Assembly (NCBI GenBank): GCA_900550055.1
Contig: URQU01000068.1
Location: 1-8,009, forward strand
Source of the DNA: an uncultured Coriobacteriaceae bacterium
Lineage (GTDB): Bacteria > Actinomycetota > Coriobacteriia > Coriobacteriales > Eggerthellaceae
Direction: 5' to 3'
Length of the DNA: 8,009 nucleotides
Position 1 is the first letter of the stretch. Each line of letters opens with the position of its first letter. Below, piece after piece: positions 1 to 8,009 of this stretch. The position numbers and the translations under genes were made by a program. Under the pieces are notes generated by a model. That model searched no databases and had not been told where the DNA came from. It was given only the letters and a program-made list of their open reading frames with translations.

Positions 1-1
1 C

Positions 2-3000
2 GGCACCATGCGCACGACTGCTAACGACGTGCTTCTAGAAGGCCCGCACGCCAACGAGTGGGCGATGGACTACAGGTTGGGCATCCCCGTGCACGGTCAG
101 AGCGTTAAGGCGACGATTGATTTTCCCGGCGCGGGCACCGCAACCATCAAGGCGACGAAGCTCGGCGAGGACCAGTCGACGTCCGACCCCTATGCCTTCG
201 CTGTGAGCGCCGTGCTTGCGGGGACCGCGCAAGGCCTTGCCGAGGGCGACACCTCGGTGACGTTCGAGCAGCAAACCCTGGGAAAACCGAACGGTTTGAC
301 CGAGGCAAACGGCGGCTATCGCTTCATGGGCTGGTTCCGCGAGCGCAATGTGGATGTGAACCGCATCGACGCGGACAACAGCTGGTTCGACGGCAAGACC
401 GATGCTGATGCCGTTGCCAACGGGAAGCGCGTCGAAGAGAACAAGAATCACGATACCACGTCGACCTATACGGCCGATAATGGGAAGAACGCCGGCGGGG
501 GCAAAGGCTTCCAAGGCAATGACCTGTTCATCGCCTCCTACGAGGCGCAGGCGCTCTTCTATAACGTCAAGGGCGAAACGCTCGATTGGCAAACCGGTAT
601 TGCGCACGACAAGTCCACGGATTGGTATCGCTATGGCACAGGCTTGATGCCTGCGGCGCCTGCGGACCGCGGCGGGCTTTCCGACAGCGCCACGTTCATC
701 GGCTGGACCACGCGCCCAAGCGGCGACGCGGAGATGCATGGCGGCTACAAGGCCATCATCTCGACCGATCTGGCAAAACTGAAAACCGATGGCGTGTTTT
801 ATCCCGCCGGCGCCAAAGTCACGGTTGTCGGCCCGATGGATTTTTATCCCGTGTACAGCGATTACGTGTCGAACATCAAGACGGTATTCGAAGGATACGA
901 ACAGGATGACCCGCAGCATTTGGACGTCCCCACCTATCGCAGCGGTGTGGGCAAAACCCGTGTTGTGGCTTCGAAGTCGGATGCAGGGCAGAGCGCCTAT
1001 GCAGTGCAAGTGCTCGGCACGAACGACCAGGTCTTGTCCGATGGCGGCACCCTGCCTGATGGTTATCGCTTCCTGGGCTGGTATGAAAACAAGGGAACCG
1101 AGGAGAATCCGCTCGAGGTGCGCGTAAGCCGCGACCCCAGCTACACGCTCCCTGCCGACGTTGACCTGACCGTTCCGCACACCTACACTGCCCGCTTCGA
1201 GTATAGAGTGGACTACTGGGCCTGCGCGTTTCGGAAAGGAGAGAGCGGGGTATTCGAGTCCCAAAAGGTTTATTCAATTTGGCAAGCATACAAAACGCCG
1301 TTTAATGAAGTCTCCGGCGTCTCTTATTTGCGCGACGAGGTGGTGCATTGGGGTGCTGATCACGTCAACCATCAGGCTGATACCGCACAGGCAGAGAGCT
1401 GCTCGGAGCGGTTTACAAATGAAATGCAAATCGTTGCTCCGCTTATAGCAAAATCGCACAACTTGCAAGGTAGCCAGGGAGGCAGGCAATACAAAGTAAT
1501 GATGGATACCGATTTCCCGGGATCTGGCGACGTACTGGAGAGCTACAAGGACAATAACGATATATTTTCCTTTATCCCGGTTAACAGTCGATATGATTTG
1601 CGCTTCTGGACGCTTGAGAAGAGTACGGGCATAGGCAAGTATTGGACGTATGCTGCGGTTCGTAATGAAGTGACCGGCTCCTATGAAGTTGCTCTTAGCG
1701 GTCTTGGGAGTTTAGATAGCGAAGTTTACTACGGCAGAGCAATGGTGACCACCGATATCGGCTTCCATAGCAAAGAAGGGTCTCGGTGCTTTGCCAGCAA
1801 CCGTGGTGCCGTTCAAATGGGAACTCGCTGTTTTGGCACTAGTTTGCTTATGGATGCCGACTTGACGCACACGTATCGCTACCCGTTCTACTATACAGAC
1901 AAAGAAGTTGGCCCCACGACCGTAGACGGCAAGACCGTCAGCTCCCAGCTGACTCTTCAAGCTTCGCCTTCTGATGCGGACATGGCGGTAGATGGCTACA
2001 AGTTCCTGGGCTGGATTTCGACGGCTGAGGTTCAGAAGGACTCTGCGGTTTGGAACTACATCTATGACGTTGCCGGTGATTCGTACACCACGTCCGACCC
2101 GGATAAGGTTGCGCCGTACCTGGTTACACGCGATTCCAAGGTCACGCAGTCCCAGGATGCATACCCGGTGTATGCGAAGTACGACATCAGGTACACCACC
2201 AATCTGCATCGTTCCGGCTTCGACGGTATTCAGGGTGAGGTAAACGTGCCTAGGTACGACATCGTTCCCGCGATTAGCGAAAACGTCGACTCCGCTACGG
2301 CAACGGTGTCCCCCGATATCGCGACGACGGTGTACGCCGATGGCAGCGGCGGTGCGTATCAGCTCAAAAAGGTCGAGATCGAGCTTCCGAGCGGCGAGGT
2401 CAAGGCGTTTGACCCCACCGACGATAACTCGTACTCCTATCCGGTCGAACCGAGCGGGACCTATACGTTCGTGGCGTACTACTCGCCGCTGGCGGTCGTG
2501 TACCATCTCAACGATTCCGATATCGATGGCAAAGTGGCCCAAGAGGGCGAGAAGCTGGGCAACCTGAAGGGCGGCATTCCCAAGCCAACCCGTGCCGTCG
2601 TCGATATCGATGCTGCTGAGAGTGCCGCCGAACAGCGCAACCAGCTCTATGCGTTCGTTGGCTGGACCCAGGCAAAACCCTCAGGAGCGGGTAAATACGT
2701 TATCTGGTCGGATAAAACCCCCATGGTGAGCAAGAGCACTGTGGTCAAGGCTCCCATGGAGCTGTATCCGGTATATCGCGCGTGCGCGGCACAGGTCCAA
2801 TCGAATATCGACGATGACCTTGCAAATCCTGGTTCCATACGCGGGTTCGAACGCAGCGCTTCCGGCGATCAGGTCTCGCTTGTCGCCAAGACCCACGTTG
2901 AAGGCGGAGATAGCAAAACCGACACCTCGTATGACTTTGTGGGCTGGTCGCGCGACTACGGCAAAACCGAGGACGGCAGCTACACCCTGATGACCGAGGC

Positions 3001-4252
3001 GGCGCGTTATCCGCTTAAGGGAAACGAGCCCTTCAAACAGGATGCGACGTATACCGCGGTGTACAAGGTTTCGCCTCATCAGGTGCGCTATCACGGTGTT
3101 GATGGCTCGGTGATCTTCACGGCGCTGGTCGATTCAACCGATGATCGTGCGAGCGGTTCGGGCTTCGTGTATGAGGTCGACATGCCGGCGAAGGACACGG
3201 AGGGCAACGAGGTTCCCGATGGGCGCGGCGGCACGCTTAACGAGAAAAAGAAAGTCGCCTATGACCCCGAAGCCTATGTCAACATCACCACGATGCTCGA
3301 TGATCGTGTAGCGCAACATGGCAACGTGTATCGCGAAATGTTCCTGCAATGGCGCTGGGTCGCAAACGACGGCAGCGTGAAAACGTGGAATGAGTTCAAG
3401 AACGAACCCATAACCGGCGATATGGACTTGTATCCCGAGACGTTCTACGTGGTGGCGTACGACACCTCCAACAACGCAAAGCCAAGCGATTCGAATATGG
3501 TGACCCAGCTGTTGGGCTGGCAGCTCGACCCCAATGCCGCCAGCACGGTTGCGGCAGATAGCGATTGCGCGCCGATCAAAACGTGCTTCACGCAGCCCTA
3601 TTCCGGAACCCAGTTGACCATTTCGGTGGTGCACGTGAACTATCGCCCGATCGGGGAAGACGGTGCCAGAAGCGACCGCATGCCCGTCAACGGCAAGTAT
3701 GTTTCGCTTTACAGCTCGGGTTTGGGCGAGGGCTCGTTTGACCTGACGGATCGGTTGGACTCCAAGCTCACGGGCGACGGTGATCAGGATGCCGGTAATG
3801 CGGTGTTCGATTTTGCTGCTACGCATACGCTCAAGATCGTCAAGCAAACTCAGGATAGCTGGGCCAAGGGCAAAACGTTCCGCTTTAAGGTGGCTCGCGC
3901 CGATATGGACGGCAAACCCTTGGAGGAGCGAACGGTCGAGGTGACGGTATCGCCGGACGCGCAGCACAAGGACGGCGGTACTTGGTACTCCGGCGCTATC
4001 GAGCTTGCGGTGCCGGCGGGCATCTACACCGTCGAGGAGGATGCGGCATGGGCATGGCGCTACAGCAGCCAGATCGGCGTCCCTGGCAAGCAGCCGGGCG
4101 ATAAGGCGCAGGCAACCATCTCCGCCGCATCGAGTGCGAACGATGCCACGTTCACCTGCACGAACACGCGCGTGAAAGACAAATGGATCGACGGCGGCGA
4201 TCGTGCCCATAATGTTTGGAGCGACAGCAATGTAGCAAAGAAGGAGGACTAG
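2..4252 (+). CDS. Large secreted InlB B-repeat-like surface protein, 5'-truncated by window
   Basis: The reading frame is open to the window edge. The first ATG (base 8) is followed by no signal peptide, so I treat the 1414 visible residues (numbered from that Met) as the C-terminal part of a larger exported protein. It contains repeated aromatic F-x-G-W motifs near residues 104-109, 228-233, 353-358, 664-669, 881-886 and 975-980, with weaker ones near 1112-1117 and 1168-1171. Most are followed by a closing strand such as YPVY or YTAxF (279, 393, 719, 920, 1015). This is the signature of Listeria/Bacteroides InlB B-repeats (Flg_new family), beta-rich stalk modules of adhesins. Residues about 1271-1388 resemble a Cna-B/SpaA-type domain (strand with K1276/K1279, TVEE at 1341-1344, TNT at 1385-1387). 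The end (KWIDGG at 1392-1397, then HNVW at 1401-1404) has no LPXTG motif and no hydrophobic helix. Residues about 400-630 are encoded by AT-richer DNA and hold four of the eight cysteines. The ligand is unknown. It is the first visible gene of a three-gene operon. Confidence 0.88.
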   Translation, partial: GTMRTTANDVLLEGPHANEWAMDYRLGIPVHGQSVKATIDFPGAGTATIKATKLGEDQSTSDPYAFAVSAVLAGTAQGLAEGDTSVTFEQQTLGKPNGLTEANGGYRFMGWFRERNVDVNRIDADNSWFDGKTDADAVANGKRVEENKNHDTTSTYTADNGKNAGGGKGFQGNDLFIASYEAQALFYNVKGETLDWQTGIAHDKSTDWYRYGTGLMPAAPADRGGLSDSATFIGWTTRPSGDAEMHGGYKAIISTDLAKLKTDGVFYPAGAKVTVVGPMDFYPVYSDYVSNIKTVFEGYEQDDPQHLDVPTYRSGVGKTRVVASKSDAGQSAYAVQVLGTNDQVLSDGGTLPDGYRFLGWYENKGTEENPLEVRVSRDPSYTLPADVDLTVPHTYTARFEYRVDYWACAFRKGESGVFESQKVYSIWQAYKTPFNEVSGVSYLRDEVVHWGADHVNHQADTAQAESCSERFTNEMQIVAPLIAKSHNLQGSQGGRQYKVMMDTDFPGSGDVLESYKDNNDIFSFIPVNSRYDLRFWTLEKSTGIGKYWTYAAVRNEVTGSYEVALSGLGSLDSEVYYGRAMVTTDIGFHSKEGSRCFASNRGAVQMGTRCFGTSLLMDADLTHTYRYPFYYTDKEVGPTTVDGKTVSSQLTLQASPSDADMAVDGYKFLGWISTAEVQKDSAVWNYIYDVAGDSYTTSDPDKVAPYLVTRDSKVTQSQDAYPVYAKYDIRYTTNLHRSGFDGIQGEVNVPRYDIVPAISENVDSATATVSPDIATTVYADGSGGAYQLKKVEIELPSGEVKAFDPTDDNSYSYPVEPSGTYTFVAYYSPLAVVYHLNDSDIDGKVAQEGEKLGNLKGGIPKPTRAVVDIDAAESAAEQRNQLYAFVGWTQAKPSGAGKYVIWSDKTPMVSKSTVVKAPMELYPVYRACAAQVQSNIDDDLANPGSIRGFERSASGDQVSLVAKTHVEGGDSKTDTSYDFVGWSRDYGKTEDGSYTLMTEAARYPLKGNEPFKQDATYTAVYKVSPHQVRYHGVDGSVIFTALVDSTDDRASGSGFVYEVDMPAKDTEGNEVPDGRGGTLNEKKKVAYDPEAYVNITTMLDDRVAQHGNVYREMFLQWRWVANDGSVKTWNEFKNEPITGDMDLYPETFYVVAYDTSNNAKPSDSNMVTQLLGWQLDPNAASTVAADSDCAPIKTCFTQPYSGTQLTISVVHVNYRPIGEDGARSDRMPVNGKYVSLYSSGLGEGSFDLTDRLDSKLTGDGDQDAGNAVFDFAATHTLKIVKQTQDSWAKGKTFRFKVARADMDGKPLEERTVEVTVSPDAQHKDGGTWYSGAIELAVPAGIYTVEEDAAWAWRYSSQIGVPGKQPGDKAQATISAASSANDATFTCTNTRVKDKWIDGGDRAHNVWSDSNVAKKED
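317..3520 (+). repeat. Degenerate protein-level InlB B-like repeats (F-x-G-W modules)
   Basis: The recurring signature is aromatic-x-F-[LMIV]-G-W, starting at bases 317, 689, 1064, 1997, 2648 and 2930, with weaker copies around 3341 and 3509. After each copy, usually 50-60 residues or more downstream, comes a strand of the type YPVY or YTAxF/Y. The copies are diverged in DNA sequence, so they are old repeats, not a recent tandem amplification. Spacing between W residues ranges from about 55 to over 300 residues, wider than the roughly 70-residue canonical unit. Insertions or unrelated domains therefore interrupt the array. The bounds given are first to last motif, not domain edges. Confidence 0.7.
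1205..1895 (+). other. AT-richer mosaic block inside the large surface gene
   Basis: Hand counts of 60-base lines give about 43% GC at 1261-1320, 40% at 1561-1620 and 47% at 1681-1740. A typical flanking line (121-180) gives about 67%. Codons here often end in A or T, unlike the rest of the gene. The encoded segment (residues about 400-630) lacks an F-x-G-W motif, is rich in aromatics, and has Cys at about 406, 465, 594 and 608. Two similar short motifs (SRCF and TRCF) lie 14 residues apart. The frame is uninterrupted. The block looks like an exchanged or inserted domain in an otherwise GC-rich gene. The edges are approximate. Confidence 0.55.
4241..4247 (+). promoter_or_regulatory. Shine-Dalgarno for the SipW-type gene
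   Basis: AAGGAGG lies inside the last codons of the upstream gene, six bases before the ATG at 4254. It fixes that start, and the single-base gap to the upstream stop (TAG 4250-4252) suggests coupled translation. Confidence 0.85.
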
Positions 4253-4253
4253 C

Positions 4254-4343
4254 ATGTCCAAGCGCAAGCGCATCATTGCCTTGCTGGTGGGAGTTGTCCT
4301 CCTGGCCGGAACGGCAGGCACGCTGGCCTGGCTTTCGGCCACG
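4254..4343 (+). other. SipW-class signal peptide coding segment
   Basis: Residues 1-30 show a basic n-region, a Leu/Val-rich core and G-T-L-A-W, without a classical small-x-small signal peptidase I site in a good context. This contrasts with the ordinary signal peptide of the next gene. The exact cleavage point cannot be fixed by eye; after the Ala at residue 25 or nearby is likely. Confidence 0.65.
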
Positions 4344-4835
4344 GGCGTGCTGGTCAACCAGTTCGGCATCGGATCGGTGACGCCATCGGTCCAGGAAAAG
4401 CTCAACGGCAACGTGAAGAGCGATGTCAAGGCGAAGAACACAGGCACTGCGCCTGCTTATATTCGTGCCGCAGTGGATATCTACTGGCAGGATGCGACGA
4501 GCGGTGCCCGCTTGTGGGAAGAGCCGCAAGCTGACACGTATAAGATTGTGTGGAGCGATTCGCTGGGTGGCGCTTCGGGCGCAAACTCGGCTTCTAGCTG
4601 GGTTAAAGCGAGCGACGGGTTCTATTACTGGACGTCGCCCGTTGCTCCCAACACGGAAACCGACATGCTCATTGCGAGCGTTACCGAGCTCAAGGCAACC
4701 GAAGGTCGCAACCTCGTCGTGGATGTTTCCACTCAGGCGGTCCAATCCGTGCCCGACAACGCCGTGCGTGAAGCTTGGAGCTGCGCGGTGCAAGATGGCG
4801 TGTTGATTCCGCCGTATGCTAACGGAGGTGTGTAG
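4254..4835 (+). CDS. SipW-dependent-type signal peptide protein (TasA/camelysin-like)
   Basis: This 193-residue exported protein has a basic start (SKRKR), a hydrophobic core at residues 7-22, and the sequence GTLAWLSAT at 22-30. That is the pattern of SipW-cognate signal peptides, in which a dedicated ER-type signal peptidase cuts after a G-T-x-A-aromatic stretch. The mature part continues with FGIGSVTPSVQE (37-48) and KNTGTAPAYIRAAV (61-74). This matches the family's early strands, where a 'xNTGT..aYVRv' segment is typical of TasA/CalY-like beta-sandwich proteins. A late strand (LVVDVSTQAVQ, 154-164) and AW at 174-175 also fit. There is one Cys (177), no C-terminal helix and no sorting motif. 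Known members form matrix fibres or associate with the cell surface; whether this one polymerises is inference. It is the middle gene of the operon, so its product probably works with the giant repeat protein and the anchored protein beside it. No SipW peptidase gene is in the window. Confidence 0.85.
   Translation: MSKRKRIIALLVGVVLLAGTAGTLAWLSATGVLVNQFGIGSVTPSVQEKLNGNVKSDVKAKNTGTAPAYIRAAVDIYWQDATSGARLWEEPQADTYKIVWSDSLGGASGANSASSWVKASDGFYYWTSPVAPNTETDMLIASVTELKATEGRNLVVDVSTQAVQSVPDNAVREAWSCAVQDGVLIPPYANGGV
4824..4828 (+). promoter_or_regulatory. Shine-Dalgarno for the anchored surface protein
   Basis: GGAGG (within CGGAGGTG) sits nine bases before ATG 4838, inside the end of the preceding gene. 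It supports 4838 over the in-frame ATG at 4847 as the start. Confidence 0.75.
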
Positions 4836-4837
4836 CC

Positions 4838-5548
4838 ATGACCTTGATGCATCGTAAGCGCGCTGGCGGTCCTGCGCGCTTCCTAGCGGCAGCCCTGCTG
4901 GGCTTGGCTTTGCTGCTTGCCCCGGTAAGCGCCTATGCCGCCGAGGCACCTTCCATAACCTACGATGGCAATGCGCGACAGTTGACGGTCTCCGGCATGG
5001 AGGCGCCCTCGGGCGGGGTAGACCTGTTCCCGGCCTTCAAGGATCTCATGCCCGGCGATACGCGCAATCAGCCCATCAAGATCGAAGCGAAGGGCGTTCA
5101 GGGCCAGGTGAGCATCTTCGTCCACGCCGTCGTAGACGAGGACACCGCCCGTGCGCTGGAGCCGATTTCTTTAACGGCCGCGGTGGGCGCAGGTCCTTCC
5201 TTGGGTGTGCTGGAAACGGGAACGCCTGGCAGCGTGTTCGCAGAAACCGCAAAGGTTGCCACGTTCGCGGCTGATGGAAGCGCGACGCTTGACCTGCGCC
5301 TGAGCGTTCCGACGTCGGTGGGCAACGAGCTGGCGGATGCCAGCAAGACGGTACGCTGGGAGATCACCGCCGAAGACGATTCGGGTGAGCTGGATGCCAT
5401 TCCCGCACGCCCTGAAGCGGCTTGGAAGAGCATCTTCTCGCAGCTGACGCAAACAGGCGATTCCATTGCCTTGGGTGCGCTGGTAGCCGTAGCGGTGATC
5501 GCAGCGGTCGGTATCGCATGGGCCCTTTGGCGTCGAAACCGGCGATAG
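4838..5548 (+). CDS. Secreted beta-sandwich protein with LPXTG-like C-terminal anchor
   Basis: This 236-residue protein begins with a basic region (HRKR) and a classical signal peptide core (about residues 14-29), with likely cleavage after AYA or AYAA near 33-36. The mature domain has the segments LMPGDTRNQPIKIEAKG (70-86), VSIFVHAVVDED (91-102) and, later, LDLRLSVPTSVGNE (151-164) followed by VRWEITAED (172-180). The order PGD, N-containing strand, 'L-x-L-x-P..GNE' and 'V-x-W-x-x-TAE' is familiar from TasA/camelysin-like domains found in LPXTG proteins of Gram-positives. The C-terminus is LTQTGD (203-208), a hydrophobic helix (about 210-231) and RRNRR, which is the layout of a sortase signal with Thr in place of the usual Pro. 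It is probably fixed to the wall by a sortase, or otherwise held in the membrane. It is the last gene of the operon, two bases after the upstream stop. It could serve as the anchor or base for the other two products; that role is inference. Confidence 0.85.
   Translation: MTLMHRKRAGGPARFLAAALLGLALLLAPVSAYAAEAPSITYDGNARQLTVSGMEAPSGGVDLFPAFKDLMPGDTRNQPIKIEAKGVQGQVSIFVHAVVDEDTARALEPISLTAAVGAGPSLGVLETGTPGSVFAETAKVATFAADGSATLDLRLSVPTSVGNELADASKTVRWEITAEDDSGELDAIPARPEAAWKSIFSQLTQTGDSIALGALVAVAVIAAVGIAWALWRRNRR
5444..5545 (+). other. LPXTG-like sorting signal (LTQTGD) with helix and basic tail
   Basis: The segment encodes LTQTGD, about 22 hydrophobic residues and WRRNRR. Spacing and charge match sortase substrates. 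The second motif position is Thr, where sortase A substrates have Pro and sortase E-type substrates of Actinobacteria usually have Ala. Confidence 0.7.
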
Positions 5549-5579
5549 CTTTACCTGGCATTTAAACCTGCAATCCGCT

Positions 5580-5612
5580 ATAGGCGGCCCGGCTACGGGC
5601 CGCCTATTTTTT
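5580..5612 (+). terminator. Rho-independent terminator of the surface-protein operon
   Basis: A perfect 12-bp stem (5580-5591 with 5596-5607) rich in GC closes a four-base GCTA loop. A T run follows directly (5607-5612). It lies 31 bases after the stop of the last operon gene. The 104 bases between this hairpin and the next one (5613-5716) show no convincing gene or RNA. Confidence 0.93.
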
Positions 5613-5716
5613 GCAGCATGCATAAACCTAAGGGTCCCGGTATATGGACGGGCTTGATGCATCGCCGCCCTTGACTGCGGGGCAGTAGGCGCAGCCATCT
5701 GCTAGTGCAGACGCGA

Positions 5717-5762
5717 AAAGGCCCGCGAGCCTGCTCGGTTTCCCGAGCGATCGCGGGCCTTT
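5717..5762 (-). terminator. Terminator of nifJ, possibly bidirectional
   Basis: An outer 12-bp stem (5717-5728 with 5751-5762) encloses a small internal loop and an inner 6-bp stem (5733-5738 with 5743-5748). Read on the - strand, the inner loop is GAAA, a stable tetraloop, and the hairpin ends in TTTT. It starts 27 bases beyond the nifJ stop. On the + strand it ends in TTT only, so it may act as a weaker backup terminator for readthrough from the surface operon. Confidence 0.85.
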
Positions 5763-5789
5763 CTGCATTGCTATCGCCTTGGCGGTTGG

Positions 5790-8009
<2,220 letters not shown>

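Noticed and set aside
8..10. ATG at base 8 as the true start of the large protein
   Set aside because: The frame is open upstream, no ribosome site is visible in the few bases before it, and no signal peptide follows although the protein is clearly of an exported type.
35..1264. Long open frame on the - strand (409 codons) inside the large surface gene
   Set aside because: It lies fully antisense to a well-supported coding frame with recognisable repeat motifs. Its translation shows no family features, and it is an artefact of GC-rich codon bias.
1712..2542. 276-codon open frame on the - strand
   Set aside because: It is a shadow of the repeat region of the surface gene, with no ribosome site or motif that supports it.
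3134..4447. Long open frame on the - strand (437 codons) across the end of the large gene and the start of the SipW-type gene
   Set aside because: It is antisense to two supported genes, has a low-complexity His/Arg/Val-rich translation and has no recognisable domain.
5674..5686. Small inverted repeat (ACTGC, 3-base loop, GCAGT) in the intergenic gap
   Set aside because: It has only five base pairs, no T run and no other support, so it is likely chance.

Overview
The window is GC-rich (roughly 60% by eye) and holds four genes, two of them cut by the window edges. Three genes on the + strand form a tight operon for cell-surface proteins. One gene on the - strand encodes pyruvate:ferredoxin oxidoreductase. 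A CO2-evolving ferredoxin-dependent pyruvate enzyme points to an anaerobe. High GC together with InlB-type repeat adhesins, a SipW-class signal peptide and an LPXTG-like anchor points to a Gram-positive, and my best guess is a gut-type Coriobacteriia/Eggerthellaceae member. That placement is inference from overall style, not a marker gene.

Layout: (i) 1-4252 (+) is the 3' part of a very large extracellular protein. Its N-terminus lies outside the window. It contains degenerate InlB B-repeat-like modules marked by F-x-G-W motifs, an AT-richer and cysteine-containing block at about 1205-1895, and a C-terminal Cna-B/SpaA-like beta domain. It has no membrane anchor. (ii) 4254-4835 (+) is a 193-residue protein with a SipW-cognate (TasA/camelysin-type) signal peptide. 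(iii) 4838-5548 (+) is a 236-residue secreted beta-sandwich protein ending in an LPXTG-like LTQTGD signal, a hydrophobic helix and a basic tail. The three genes are separated by 1-2 bases, each downstream start has a good Shine-Dalgarno sequence inside the preceding gene, and a strong intrinsic terminator closes the operon at 5580-5612. (iv) 5613-5789 is intergenic and carries a second terminator hairpin that serves the convergent gene. (v) 5790-8009 (-) is the C-terminal 739 residues of NifJ.

How the genes may work together: the three + strand products look like parts of one exported surface structure. They are a large, unanchored adhesin or fibre protein, a SipW-dependent TasA-like subunit, and a wall-anchored subunit of related fold. 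This resembles SipW/TasA matrix systems of Bacillus in logic, but it is paired with an InlB-repeat giant protein and a sortase-like substrate. No SipW peptidase or sortase is visible here; if they are linked, they lie upstream of base 1. The nifJ gene is metabolic and appears unrelated apart from being a convergent neighbour.
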